47,233 nucleotides of DNA from Amoebophrya sp. A120 (GCA_905178155.1 CAJINV010000001.1:5716495-5763727); one strand, 5' to 3'; positions 21,279 through 32,540 are shown, counted from the stretch's first letter. The notes: generated from the sequence alone by a model not told the origin. Program-made: numbers and translations.

Positions 21279-24200
21279 CTATGAACAATACACAGCAGCG
21301 TGGTCGAGCTGCGCCGCGGCTGCTGCTGCTGCATCGTACAGGTAGGCATTTTCCGGACTCGCCCACTGCCCGTACCACATCTGCGCGCGGTTGGGGGACT
21401 GGTAGCCTTTAAAGCCCGGGGCAGCGGAGCTTTGGTTCACGTGCGCGCCTGAAAAAGTGAAATAAATTCGGAATGCTGCTGGTGTTTCTTGTGCATATTG
21501 AAAAAGTTCATGCTGAGTAGAGTCTCTTCATTTAGATGTACTGTCTTACATGATACTTAGACCACGATTAAGGGCTCCGGTACTCGGAAGTCATACAGGA
21601 ATAGTTTTTCTCCTATAACACAGTACCTGGCGGCGCTGCTGGCTGTTGGAATAGCACACCAGGCTTCTTCGCGTTGGGGTCTGCGTGCGGTGCGGGCCCT
21701 TGCTGCATTGCCTCGATCAGTGTCGGCTTCTTGCGCTCCTGCTCTTCCCGCTTTTTCCGTCGAATCTCTGCGCGCTCCTCGTCCGCGGCACGACGCTTTT
21801 CCGCAGCCTCTTTTCTGTTTAGTGTATGGATGTTGCGCATGCATTTTCGTTTCCAGCAATCCAACGCGATGAAGCCACCAGGGTACAAATTTTATTGGAG
21901 GTTTGAACTACGAAACAGTTCTTATCCAGTAACTGCTTTTGTCATGAGGATTAAAAGTCGTTTTTGATCTTCCCAGTCACGATCATGGTTCAAGCCAGTT
22001 AATAGATACCGAAAGCGTTCGGCGGCTTCCCGCTGCTTCTGCCGAAGGGCCTTTTCCCGTTCCTTCTGCTGCTTGTGCAGGTCGTCCGGGTGCTCTATCA
22101 AGAGGGAACGCCCCCCCTCCCCATATCGAAAACAACGCCCGCGATGCTCTGCCTGGGCAAACCAACCAAGTACGTGCTGCAGTAGAGCACTGCACGCAAA
22201 TGGCGAGCCTAGGCCGGAGCCTTTGACGTAGGCGCCCAGCATGGTAGACGGCTGCCCTGTAGGCCTTACAGCGTGCCCAATTGCCCCCATAACGCGGCGG
22301 ACACACAGCCAGAGCCTGCTCGGCGGCGATGACCTTCCCGATGAGCCGGTGGCCGGCCTTCCGGAACTCTTCGGGCGTCTGGAGCAGGTCGCTGCTGCAC
22401 GGCGCGAAACCCGACCCGAAACAGGTTCGCAGCAGGTCGCTGATCATCGTGCTTTTTCCGGCACCGCCAAGCCCAACAAAGCAGAACAGCTTCTGCGGGG
22501 CCGGCGCCGACTCCCCGCACAACGCGGGGGAGATTATTGCCAGCCACAAGTCCAAGCCGTGGCGGCACTTCCACAAAGTCGAAGCGATCGCCCGCATGAA
22601 CCGCCTCCCGTCCTCTTCGGACGGCCTTAGCAGGATGGCGGCGGGTATGCCAGTGTAGCCGTTGTTTTCTGGCTTTTTGTCCACCGTCACAATTCTGCAT
22701 CACAAATCCGCAGATGGATGCGCTTTCAATATGGGGAGGGGACATTTTTCCTCACAATATGCTCTCGCCTTTCCTCCTGCTCCCGGAGAAATTCTGCCCG
22801 CTGATCCATGACTTCGTCGCGCCGCGCGCCACTCTCCTTCTCCGATTTTGGCTGCGGGTCCTGAAATATTATATATATGTAAGCACATTTTAGGGTTTAG
22901 GGTTTAGGGAAGTACAACCATGATGCGCTGCACTGTAAAATTCTACCACGCCTGTTTTTCAATATCTGCTTCTTCTCTTCCGACCTTGTTGGCGGTGCTA
23001 TTAACTCCTCCAGATGTTGAATATCAAAATTCACAAAATGATAGTACAGAAGCGGCTCCGGCAGCTGCTGCTCCAGCGGCGGGATACGATTCCACGCCCG
23101 CCTCCGGCGAAGTTCTTTGCCCGACGTCGCTCCCGTCCTCGTTTGGCTTAATGTCCTCGGCGTCTCCATTACCATGACTCCCCGGACTTGCTTCCTGCAC
23201 CTCTAACGACATTTTTTCGGGGAGGTTCAGTTGCACCGCTTTTCCGGCCGTGCCAGTGTTCACCTGAAAGCACAAGATGGAAAAGGAAATTGAAGAATGA
23301 ATGACTCACATCGTTTTTCGTCATATTAGCGGTATTAACGTTGACACCAGTCCGAGGCACATGAAATGTTGGCCTCTGAAGATTGATCCCGACTTATCCA
23401 GTGACTGATAAATTTAGATTCTTTCTCCAAAAATGAAACTTGTCGCCTTCTGGGGAAAAATCGGACAAAGGGATGAATGAATCTTTAGAAGTGCTATACC
23501 TGCAGATATTTCTGTGCCATGGCCGTGTTTGACTTCGCCTTTTTGCTCTTCTTGCTGGAGGACGCGGCGATACTGGCCCACGTAGTGGCCCCGTTGTCCC
23601 CCGTAGTTTCCGGCGACGCACCCTTGCTCGCAGCAGCCACGGGGTCCACACTTTCGCGCTGGGGCGTGGGGCCGCCGCCTTTCCGGCCGCTGGGTCCCTT
23701 TTTGCCCGCGGTCACGCTCTTAACTCCTTGTTCCGCCGTAGTCGCAGCTGTTGAGCCTGAGGTGGCCGTCGAGGCGGTAGTCGCGGTTGCAAGGGGGGCA
23801 GCAGCTGCACCACCCGCAGTCGCGGCCTGCAGCCCGGGCGCGGCGGTACCGTAGTGCTCGGCGCCGGCCGCGAACCACCCGGCGGCCGCCGGATCCGCCT
23901 CGCTGTTGAACTCTTGCGTGACCAACGCCATCGCGTCCTCGTATTCGTCGTTGCGTGCGTGGTGCTCGTGCGCGGCGCCCCCAGCGGTCGCGGTTGCGCT
24001 CGCCCCTGGCGCGTAATAGCCGCTACTCATGTGCGACGGCATGTAACCTGTTCAGCAACAAAGAAAAGGACTTATGTATGAAACTTTTCATGTAAACGGC
24101 AAAGAAAAAAACCATGCAGAATTATAATTGACAGTCGCGGTTACAACTCTCAACTCGGCACAAAACCAAAAGGAGCCATCAAATTTATATGGAAATCTTT

Positions 24201-24440
24201 TCACTTACTCGCCACAGCCGCGTAGTAGCCGGCGGTGGTATTGTAGTCTTCCTCCGACATGCCTTCCAGGCCGGGCGGTGCCGAGAACCCGGGGGGTGGG
24301 TGCACCATTTTCTTCTTGCCGCTCTTTGGCGGTTTTTGCGTCCCGAGAAATGTGCCCGCGGCGCCGTAGCCACTTGCGGGCGCAGCGCCCGTCTGCGCGT
24401 AGTAGCCACCGCCAACTGGAGCGTAGTACTGCCCGTGCAT
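21279..24440 (-). CDS. Low-complexity, coiled-coil protein of unknown function (6 exons plus introner)
   Basis: Exons 24440-24209, 24047-23500, 23263-23048, 22860-22766 continuing at 22095-22010 after the introner, 21814-21627 and 21448-21279 join in frame to 511 residues. The N-terminus (1-78) is Tyr/Gly/Ala-rich with a proline-rich VHPPPGFSAPPGL segment. Residues ~78-260 are Ala/Thr-rich with basic KKSKKAK. The segment ~333-455 is a highly charged helix rich in Glu, Lys and Arg that should form a coiled coil, ending in KKPTLIEAMQQG. The C-terminus has GYQSPNRAQMWYGQW and an Ala run. The composition resembles RNA-granule or splicing-associated proteins, but I recognise no domain. All five ordinary introns are GT-AG, with GTA donors. 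Confidence 0.72.
22096..22759 (-). mobile_element. Introner 5 (C family, 664 bp) carrying an SF3-helicase relic
   Basis: Target duplicates TGCTC at 22091-22095 and 22760-22764 (GAGCA in gene sense). The inverted ends carry CCCCCCCTCCCCATATCGAA (about 22108) and CAATATGGGGAGGGGACATT (about 22736). Removing it joins ...EERREH to PDDLHKQQ in the coiled-coil exon. It is more than twice the usual length because it contains the helicase-like segment described separately. Confidence 0.88.
22310..22690 (-). pseudogene. SF3 (D5-type) helicase fragment inside introner 5
   Basis: The minus frame starting at 22690 (first codon GTG) reads through an alpha-helical segment (FMRAIASTLWKCRHG) and hydrophobic LFCFVGLGGAGKST, a good Walker A loop. 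It then runs to TCFGSGFAP, TPEEFRKAGHRLIGKVIAAEQ, where KVIAAE sits where SF3 proteins have the Walker B acidic residue. This order matches the ATPase core of D5-like primase-helicases of large DNA viruses, phages and virus-like transposons. The frame then becomes unlike the family; motif C, the sensor region and the primase part are missing, so it is a relic. It could instead be a captured fragment of a cellular P-loop gene. Confidence 0.55.
22889..22909 (+). repeat. Interstitial telomere-type repeat, (TTTAGGG)x3
   Basis: Three perfect TTTAGGG copies within the GT-AG intron 22861-23047 of the coiled-coil gene, about 30 bp from the acceptor. TTTAGGG is the telomere unit of dinoflagellates and plants. 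Confidence 0.9.
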
Positions 24441-25812
24441 ACTGCTCGCTGCCTTATTGTTGCGCCCTCGCTCGCATATATCGATCCAGTGTCAGCACTG
24501 GCGAATCTCTCTTTCTGTGTACAGTATCCAAAACTACTTTTATGCCGGTCACTTGATACAAGTGCGGACCTTAATATTTCTTTCTTACGCTGTAGCCTAT
24601 TCTCCTCGGTCTGCGGTCTCTATTGTTTTCCATTGACTACGCTTGGGGAAAAATCCAAGCGGATGTGTTGGCCGGGGGCGACAACAGTAAGTTGAGGGTT
24701 CATCCGGGGTAGTTGTTTGTAAGCGAGTTCTTGGAATAAACTCCAAAAATAGTCCGGTGCTCACTTTTGTGCAGGAAGTGCCTAGAACTCACTTCTATGT
24801 TCGGTGAAATGATAGAAACCAGAAAGAAATTGGCCACGTGATGGAATACACCCGCAGTTCGAAGTCAATGTTTGTCCTGTGACTATAGCTAAGGTCAAAA
24901 AAAAATCAAAATCTAGTCCAGCGCTGCCTATCTACATACAACTACGGGTCGGAAACTGATTCCGAAAAGTGTCCTGTTTCAAATCTGCAAAAGTCGCAAA
25001 AGTTGGAAGGCAAGAAGCAACACGTTGCATCAAGAACAAAATTCCATACATTCATCATCAATCCCTGTGAGTTGCACGCTTTGGCGCAACATCTCTAGTT
25101 GGTTAATAAAGTCTGGAGGCTGTATGCCGCTGTAGATCCTTTTGCCTCTCGCTGTACAGCGTGCGCTGCTCTCGTCAATTGCAATACATAGGGACAACTT
25201 GCATACTCTAAGATAAATTGAAGAGCCTGCGTCTCTGTTTTCGCTTTGCCAATTGCTCTATTCAGTTTTACAGATATTAGCTTATTTGATGATCGCCTCA
25301 TAAATGCAGTCAACTCTTTCAGCTCCTCTTGCCGCCGCTCGTAAAAGCAATCGGTCATCTCCTCAAAAAGTTTTTCAATTTCATGGCAACACGGTATTAT
25401 AGTCGGCATTCATCACCTCAACTGCTCTTCACTGCGATGGATGCACGAAAATGCGTCAACGCACGAACACGTCTGCTACAAATACACGGAGAAACACGAC
25501 GGCACTTTCGCGAAGATTGTTCTTCTTAGACTTAAGGAGTCTGCTCTCCACCTTGCGCAAAAGTCTTCTCTATCTATCGTTCTACGAACCACTCGGCGTT
25601 CCTCTTTCTACAATGCGGTGATGTCGCGGTCGCTGAAATTCGCTGGGGATGGGGGGGAGCCGCGGGGGTCCTTACAAAAAGGGTCTATCTTCTTCTTCCT
25701 GTGGTTGCGACATAGGTGAAATCGTCCTGGGGCTCTTGCTCAACGACGGCCAAAACGGCGTCGGAGCACGTAGACAGGCTGCCGCACTTCTTCCCAAAAT
25801 GAATAACCCTCG
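24441..25812. other. Intergenic interval
   Basis: Between the start of the coiled-coil gene and the stop of the DHHC gene. Apart from the small frame at 25095-25409, I see no supported feature. Confidence 0.5.
25095..25409 (-). CDS. Possible small hypothetical protein (104 aa)
   Basis: A minus-strand frame with a genuine ATG at 25409 and a terminal stop encodes 104 residues with a helical, Glu/Lys/Arg-rich centre (KLFEEMTDCFYERRQEELKE). No signal peptide, membrane helix or known motif. It could be an exon of a longer gene or chance. I keep it only because it is the longest ATG-led minus frame in an otherwise empty interval and matches the strand of all neighbours. Confidence 0.25.
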   Translation of the reverse strand: MPTIIPCCHEIEKLFEEMTDCFYERRQEELKELTAFMRRSSNKLISVKLNRAIGKAKTETQALQFILEYASCPYVLQLTRAAHAVQREAKGSTAAYSLQTLLTN

Positions 25813-28002
25813 TCACACCACCCCTTTGGGACTCGCCAACTTGACCGGTAGGGGCACAAACCACCGCCAGTTGATCGTCTTGCCGCTGCCGCAGACCTCG
25901 GCGAGGGCCCGCACGAACAGCCTTCGGCCGCCCGTGGGCTTCACCGAGCTCGTCGGCGGGGGCGGCCCCGAAGTACCACAGCACGAGACGAAGCATGGCC
26001 CGCTTCCGCACCACCCCGAAGACGTTGCGTGGTGAGAAAAATTTTGCCGAACGGAACTGCCCCCGCTGTCGCCACAGCAGGAACTGCAGATGGAGCTGTC
26101 GTTTGGGGGAACCACCGTACCGTCGCGAATGTACGAGGGATGGGTCGGGTCAATGATGCCCCCGTTGAGGTTGTAATTCCTCTGGTGCGCACCCGTCGTT
26201 CCGCCATACTCTTGGGCTTGCTTCTGTAGCTGTTCTTGCTCCGCGCGGGCTTTCTCTCGGATCTCCCGCTCTGCGCGCTTGGCCTGATGTGAAACAACAT
26301 TCATTTTAGTAGAAAGTGGTAGCAGCTCCTACACAACAAGAACTCAGCGTCTGTTTATCTTTGCGGATGCGATGGGATTGCATCTGGAGAAGCAAACTTG
26401 TGTGTAAAAGTCCCCAAATTCCTCTTTACCTGCAATTGCTCGATCAGGGTTTGATCGCTCGTTATCGCGGAGATTTGGTCGCAGCTCATCGCGCAGGTGA
26501 ACAACCCGAAAGTGGCGCCCTATGGATTGCAAAAATGTCTGGGTCTGGAAACTACTTGTAATGCTAAAAGTGAATGGTAGAACTACTCAAAAAGGCAGCT
26601 ATGCATGACAAATTTTTTGGCTCCCATGTCTTACGGATTCCGCATGGCAAACTGCGTTTTTGCATGACAGGTAAGAGGGCCTTTTCGTGCCTATGCAACA
26701 CAGATTCTCGAGTCATGCCAGACAGGCATGACAAACTTGCATTCTTCCAGACCCAGACATTTTTACATTTGATACGCCCATGAAAAGTACCAGGATCCCG
26801 CCCACCAGGGACCACTCGTCCGGGTTGCACAGCTCCCGCTCGTGCTTCGTCCACGGGTGATAAGAGTTCGAGCGTCGTCGGTTCGTACTGCTGGTTGGGT
26901 AGGCGCGATGCAGGGGCGACACGTCCCCGCTGCTCGTCCAATCCTCCGACGGCAACAGCCGTCTCCGCGGCGCGCTCGGATCAGCGGCCTGTCCCGTGAG
27001 ACTGGTGGGCTCTATCAGGCTGGTGGATCCGTGCGTTTCATACCCGTCTAGCTCGGCGAAAGACAAAGGCGAACTGGCGTCGTCGACGTGCGGTCCACCT
27101 TTGTCGTGCTGGCCATGATCCGGCTTTGTTCCCCCGGACGAAGAGAAGACGTGCTCGCCTGGCCCCGTAAGGTCCGCATTTGATGCTAACGGGGTTGCAA
27201 AAAATTCCCCGTGGTGTCCGAAGCAGTCGTAGGCCCGCAGTCCCACAAAGCCGATGGACATCCAGCTCATGAGGAATACGTAGAACAGGAATAAAAGAAA
27301 GTGCTTCTGGTTATACTGCCCCACGCAGTTGTTTACCCAGGGACAGTGGTGATCCATCTTCATGATGCATCGCTTGCAAACCTGAGTTTTCATTTTTTTT
27401 TATCCGCGTTGGAGGTTTTCGTTGTCGAAAGTGAGTGCCTTTTTCTGGACTTTATCATCTTTACGCGTGGGACAACACTAAAAACAAAAAGCCTAGATTG
27501 ATCGGAAGACCTAGGCTCGATTAACAATCACAGCAACAGCATCGTGAGTAACTTACTATTATACCGAGCAGTGGTGGGCCCGATTCGGCTTGCGCTGCTT
27601 GCACTTTTTGCACATGCGAATCGGGCCCGCCTCGACGTCAAAGCCGACGTCGACGGCCGACTTTGTGCAGAAGTCGTCCAACGCCTGCCCGCCCGCGGGG
27701 TCGTCGCCCACTAGCGGCACCGCGCCCGGGTCGGTGAGCATGCAGGTGAGGTGGGACCAGATCGCCATGCCGACCACGGCGAGGTAGAGCAGAATCAAAC
27801 ACCCCCGGATCGGGAGCGGGATGGTGTCGTAGGTGGCCAGGATCTGAAACGTGGTCGTGTACGCGCTGCTGAGCAGAATCAGGTAGGCGAGGAAAACACA
27901 GATCACCCCCGCGGGCTCGCAAATGCACCATATCTTGCTGCTCTTGTTCCCAGCACTGTCCTTCTGCGTGACGGAGGCGGGAAACACGGCACTCAGTGCC
28001 AT
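25813..28002 (-). CDS. DHHC-type protein S-acyltransferase (palmitoyltransferase)
   Basis: Exons 28002-27565, 27381-26780 continuing at 26520-26430 after an introner, and 26283-25813 join in frame to 533 residues. Two N-terminal membrane helices (~29-50 and ~66-86) precede the Cys-rich domain [21 protein letters not shown]...[15 protein letters not shown]. The catalytic DHHC is at ~156-159. Then come a third helix, a long Ser/Pro-rich loop (~200-345), a fourth helix ([11 protein letters not shown]) and the family's post-helix TLIEQL segment. The C-terminus ends [18 protein letters not shown], like the usual 'FG...W..lP' ending. The enzyme transfers palmitate to cytosolic Cys residues at membranes. 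A GT-AG intron (27382-27564) splits the zinc-binding domain; the introner lies inside the fourth helix. Confidence 0.92.
26521..26774 (-). mobile_element. Introner 6 (A family, 254 bp)
   Basis: Target duplicates CGCCC at 26516-26520 and 26775-26779 (GGGCG in gene sense). Inverted ends contain AAAATGTCTGGGTCTGGAA and TTCCAGACCCAGACATTTTT. Removal gives ...[16 protein letters not shown], a continuous membrane helix. Confidence 0.92.
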
Positions 28003-28588
28003 CTGCCGCTGCTGGCAGCAATATTTGGATCTGCGGCAGCGGTTCCTGGCTTCCCCACTTCAGAAGGAAGTTAGCGTTAAACGTAGAACCCTTGCTCGAA
28101 CGCTGGTGACCTGTTGTGGCGCCGAGCTTCTACACAGGATCGCAGCGTTGGCCTGGCGCAGAGGTGGCGCGTCCGTGCTAGTCGGGGAAAGGTCGGAGTA
28201 TCGAAACAGGCCCGGCCAGAGCGCGACATCATTCCTCAACACGCTTTTTATCTTTTATTTCCCGACAAGGATAAGTCTAATACATCGATGCCCCGCGAAC
28301 AACTCAAACTTGGTTTGATTATTCTGATTCTCAAAATCAAATAACCGAATTTATTGCTCTGAAACTGCGTCTGCTAGTATAATTCGCTACACAAAGACTT
28401 GGGCAAACACCTCCTAACAAATGAATTAGTAAAGTGATTTGTAACAACCGTCAAGGAAAGATAGCCCGTTGCTCAAGTCGTTAATCGCCCTGAAGAAATC
28501 AGTCACATGCTGCCGGTAATATCATGGAACTACTACGTTGCCACCGACTTGCACCTCTATCGACGATGGGAAGGCGATGCTGCAACTT
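28003..28588. other. Intergenic interval
   Basis: 5' flank of the DHHC gene and 3' flank of the next. No feature seen. Confidence 0.5.
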
Positions 28589-30053
28589 TTAGGGGAAATA
28601 GCGGAACCGAAAGAGAAGTTTTTTTTCTACTGTGATCCCGTATTCATCATATGCGGCAACGGCGATGTGAGAGCGCCTCCGAACACCTGTTGGCAGCGCG
28701 AGATGGATCTTTGGCCTCGGTGGTCGGCAACAGAAATGCCAGGACGTGGGCATTACCCTACGTCATCTTGTTACACAGATATCTTCGATCGAATGAGAGA
28801 GGACTTCTATAGCATGGATTTGCTTTCTTTGCGATTTCTTTACATGACATTTTGTTTTTTTTTTTTGAAAAAACTACCACACATACCTTTTCCGCTCACA
28901 ACTATTGTTGTGGCTCATGTACTTGAAACTATTTGCGAACGAAACTCCGCCAGAGTACGAAAAATTATTGGTTTGGTATAAAATGTTTCCACAGTACCCA
29001 GCATGCACATGTCAAAAGTTGTCAGCATATCTTCATTGCAAAGCAGTTGTAAGCCACGCTGCTTTCCATTTGGAAACGTTCCAGCCACCAGACGTTTACC
29101 TGCTCACAGCTGCATTCACAGTGACTCCGGCCGGTGGGACCTCCGCAATCTTCTGCAGCATGAAGGCGGTGATAGCGTCCAGATCGGCCATGCAGTTGGT
29201 AGCGTCCAATCCATCGGCACTGAGGCAACCGCGTCGCCACTCCGCCATAAACTGCGACGCGTAGGTGTCTGCGAACTGGTCAATCATTTGGTCCAGCTGC
29301 CCGCCCGTCTGTGGGCTTTGCTCCTGTATTGGGTTTTGTACTGACGATTCGAGTTTCAACATCGCCATAGTACTTTTCGTTTCGCTTTCGCGCCATAATT
29401 GACTTTGACATAACAACCTTTTCCACTAAAGAACTACGCCTCTGAGGGTTTAGTAGTGTCGCCAAACAGCTCAAGATACCGCATCCGCGTATCCTGAGTA
29501 AAAGTGTACCCATACCAGAGTCAGGATGGGGATTTTGCAACACAAACCTAGGAGTTTTGGGAGTCACACATGACAAGTTTCAGTCCGTAAGGTAGTGCAA
29601 GTTAGCAAGGAAAGCCGCATCACAAATCGACCTGCTGATCCTGTTTATAGCATTACAAGTTCCCAAACACGATTGAAAATGCCTCTCATGGGGTTGCGCA
29701 TCACAAATGTTCCTGTCGTGGCAAATCTGCATGACAACTCTGGGGTGGGGACGTTTTTACACAGGATACCGCGGTGGTTTGCATTTGCAGTAGCGACGAA
29801 GATGCCTGCTCGAGTTCCGCCTGTCTTGGTTCCAGCAGGGACTGCCGGGCCAATTTCTCTTCCAGCAAGTCCGCGGCGTCTGTTTTTTGAAAATGATAGC
29901 AAGTAGGCATCTAAGTGGTGGATCTGCATCATACATAATCACAAGATTCTGCAGCTTTGCAACAACCTTTTAAGTTGTACCTGCCGTGACAATTTCGGCT
30001 GAACTGGCCGCTGCACAGGTGGTACCCAAGGCAAACGATAGGAAGTGTCTCAT
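28589..30053 (-). CDS. Small secreted protein, unknown function (tentative gene model)
   Basis: ATG at 30053 starts MRHFLSFALGTTCAAASSAE, a good signal peptide, ending at a GT donor (exon 30053-29981). The second exon (29879-29769, resumed at 29484 after an introner) is a charged helix (DLLEEKLARQSLLEPRQAEL). One model then uses a 54-nt intron (29426-29479, with branch-site-like CTACTAAAC) into exon 29425-29100, which encodes QLDQMIDQFADTYASQFMAEW and a Cys-containing helical stretch. Two small exons (28928-28887, 28715-28589) may complete ~227 residues. Alternatively the protein stops at 29471-29473 after a VS dipeptide. The first two exons and the introner are well supported; the rest is weak. 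No family recognised. Confidence 0.45.
29490..29768 (-). mobile_element. Introner 7 (B-like, 279 bp)
   Basis: Target duplicates CCGCG at 29485-29489 and 29769-29773. Ends are TATCCTGAGTAAAAGTGTAC and inverted TATCCTGTGTAAAAACGTCC. The body contains the introner words GCATCACAAA and GCATGACAA. Removal keeps the helical frame open. Confidence 0.85.
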
Positions 30054-30495
30054 GTTTGCGTGTTCTTCGGCTTAGCCGAGCCAAAAAGTAGACGCAGTAC
30101 AATGGCTTCGCCTCTAGAATAGAAAAGAATTCCTGTGCAGTGGACACGATGAATCTGAATGGAGTATTGGGAAGTCTCTCTGATCAACACTCTCTCGCCC
30201 CTTTCGCTTACTCACGCTCCAATCAGCAGTCTGAAGCCGAGCGGCGCCCTCCCCATCGATTTCCCTCCTGCTGCCCCCGGGTCTGATCGCTCCCCATTCG
30301 GGCGCACGGCAATAGAATGCGCAGTGTGTGAATCAATATGCGACATGCTCGTAATTTTGCTGGCGCGCACCTTTGCGTCCTACTTTTGCGGGAGAGCGAG
30401 TAAGGGACAAAAAGGAAGCTAACCCCAGAAGTTCGAACACATAAGGCCCATTTCCGCTTCCATTTTGACAACTTTTCTTCAGCGAGAAGATTTAT

Positions 30496-32107
30496 TCACG
30501 CCTTCTTCTTATGCTTTGGTTTGTTGCGCTCGCTCGGCGAGGGCGGTGACCTATCTCCCGTTTCCAGCTGCATGGTGAGCAGCGGGCCTTTATTTCCTTG
30601 CGGGCTGTCCGGCGGCCGGGCACTGGTTTTCACCGCCAGCTGTTGCTGCTTCCGGCGTTCCATCTGCAAGAGCTGCGTCTCACGCTCCTCTTCCAATAGA
30701 TCGTACATCAGATGGATGCCGTCCGTGAACGTTTTGACCATTTTCACCCGCTCCTTTTCCGCCTCCCCGCGAAAATCCACGCCGCTCAGCTTGTTCGCTA
30801 GCTGCGCCCGTAATTGTGCCAACCCGCTGTGTATGAACTGCACGAGTATCGTACTCGTATAAACGCATGACAAATTCCCTCAGCATGAGAGATAAAATTT
30901 GTTATGCTGATTTACATTGATAAAAAAATTTGTAATGCATGACTGCAATACGAGTACGATACTTTTGCACAGGATACTGTGGTCGGGGCTCTGCTGCTGG
31001 TCTCGCGGCGACCGACTCGCGCCCGTCTCCTCCTCGTAGCGGGGGGACGCCTGGACGTTCCACGCGGCGAAATCGGGGGTGGGCGGCCGCGACTCCTCTT
31101 GCCCGCCGCTCTCCGCCTGCGCGTGCGCGGTGGGAGAGTTGGCCTGCGGCGGTATGGCGGTCTGCAACTTCTGGATCAGCGCGCTCTGCAACTCGCACAG
31201 ATATTGTGCCTCCACGCGCGGATCCTCCCAGGAAGAAACGCCCAGAGCCTGCGGGTTTTTGGAGTTTATTTGTTGCGAAAATGCGAGCACTGGAGCGATT
31301 GCACTCAAATTGTTCTTGCGGTGTCGTCCTCTATGTACGGAACAAACGGAATTCAAACTTACTCTGGTACATTCTAGTCCGAAAACAAAAGAACAGCACC
31401 TGATTCACAAAGTACTGCCGCCCCTCCGCCACGTAGGGTCCGTGCCACTCCCCTAACGAGTCCCGGAACTGCTGCCAAAGCAGCGTCATCTGCTCGTTGA
31501 TCACGTGCTGGTAGGGATTCTCCATGTAGAGCCGCCCGATGTCCACGACCTGGCGAATGTAGGGGAGTAAGGGACTTTCCCACTGGCTCTGCTGCGTGTC
31601 ACCATCGACGAAGTACTTCTCCAGATCATCCGTCAGGTGCTCCGACCACCGGGGGGGTAGGGGTGACTGCAAGCCGATTATCAAGCAGAAAAATCCCCCC
31701 TCCCCATATCAGAGCGGAAGTCTGTGATGCAGATTTATGGTCAGCTCTGTCATGCCAAAAGGGAAGAGATGCGGACTGTAGTGCTGGCTGGCGTGGGAAA
31801 GCCTTGCATCTTCAGCATGACAGGAGGCAGCTGGAAGCGGGAAACAGCATGACAAATTGCCTGCAAGCGGGGCGACAACTGCGGCTCTTGGCCTTCTAGC
31901 AATACAAGCCGATCTGTGTACTCAAGTACAGCATCATAAATCACGTTTTCGATATGGATTGGGGGGATTTTTCCTTTTGATACCGATCTTCACCACCCAC
32001 ACAAGCGGTTTCTCGTATTCTACGTCGATCCCCAGCTCCTCGCACAGCTGCAGCGCCGCCGGGTCCTCGCCCAGCAGCTCGTCGTCCTCATCGCCATCAA
32101 ATTGCAT
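30496..32107 (-). CDS. CEP164-like protein with two WW domains
   Basis: Pieces 32107-31983, 31673-31400, 31248-30977 and 30826-30496 join in frame to 333 residues. The ATG at 32107 is the only in-frame one before an upstream stop. Residues ~22-42 (LCEELGIDVEYEKPLVWVVKIG) followed by WW1 (PLPPRWSEHL...YFVDGDTQQSQWESPL) reproduce the N-terminal signature of the centriolar appendage protein CEP164, where a LGID...L..IA helix precedes PLP..W..YYFN..T..S.W..P. WW2 (EWHGPYVAEGRQYFVNQ...SSWEDPR) is split by the GT-AG intron 31249-31399. The C-terminus has a Pro/Ser-rich linker, a coiled coil (~240-290) and a basic KPKHKKKA end. A role at basal bodies is inferred from the family. The other two gaps are introners. 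Confidence 0.75.
30832..30976 (-). mobile_element. Introner 8 (E family, 145 bp, MITE-like)
   Basis: Target duplicates CTGTG at 30827-30831 and 30977-30981. Inverted ends share AGTATCGTACTCGTAT perfectly. Removal joins ...QSPDHS to GLAQLRAQ in frame. Shortest element in the window. Confidence 0.9.
31679..31982 (-). mobile_element. Introner 9 (C family, 304 bp)
   Basis: Target duplicates CCGAT at 31674-31678 and 31983-31987. Inverted ends carry AAAAATCCCCCCTCCCCATA and GATATGGATTGGGGGGATTT. Removal joins ...VWVVKIG to LQSPLPPRW, rebuilding the CEP164-type motif. Confidence 0.92.
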
Positions 32108-32540
32108 TTTGAGTTTGATTTCGTCCAATGCGAAAATTTTTTAAGTAGTTCTGAAATCTACGGCTACTTGCAGGAGCTCCACGTTGCTCAATTACCCAAA
32201 CCGGACCGCTCAATTCAGCAACGGTGTGTAGTCCCTTCTCCTCTGGTAACCAGCCTTGCGGCACGATATCTTTACAGAACTTCTGACTGATCCATACACG
32301 ATGACAACTAGTACACCCTCGGCGCACACCGCTGCGCGCTGTCAGCAGTCGCGGACAGAAGTGCATGTATTCCGAAGAGGAAGATCGGAACTCGTTTGTT
32401 ATACAAACATGTAAACCCCGCTCTTCTTGAAGCTGCCATTACACAACGAGCTGGTAGTTAGTCAGCCAGGCTGCGAGAGTCGCAGCGTGTTTTCGCAGAA
32501 GGTCAAAACTTTCATTTTTTGTGCTTGGCATATGAAATAA

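Noticed and set aside
25685-26014. Alternative frame at the 3' end of the DHHC gene
   Set aside because: The chosen frame ends with the family-typical EVCG...NWRWFVPLP segment; the alternative has no family features.
28538-28981. Plus-strand 147-codon frame
   Set aside because: No motif, low-complexity Phe run, and opposite to all neighbouring genes.
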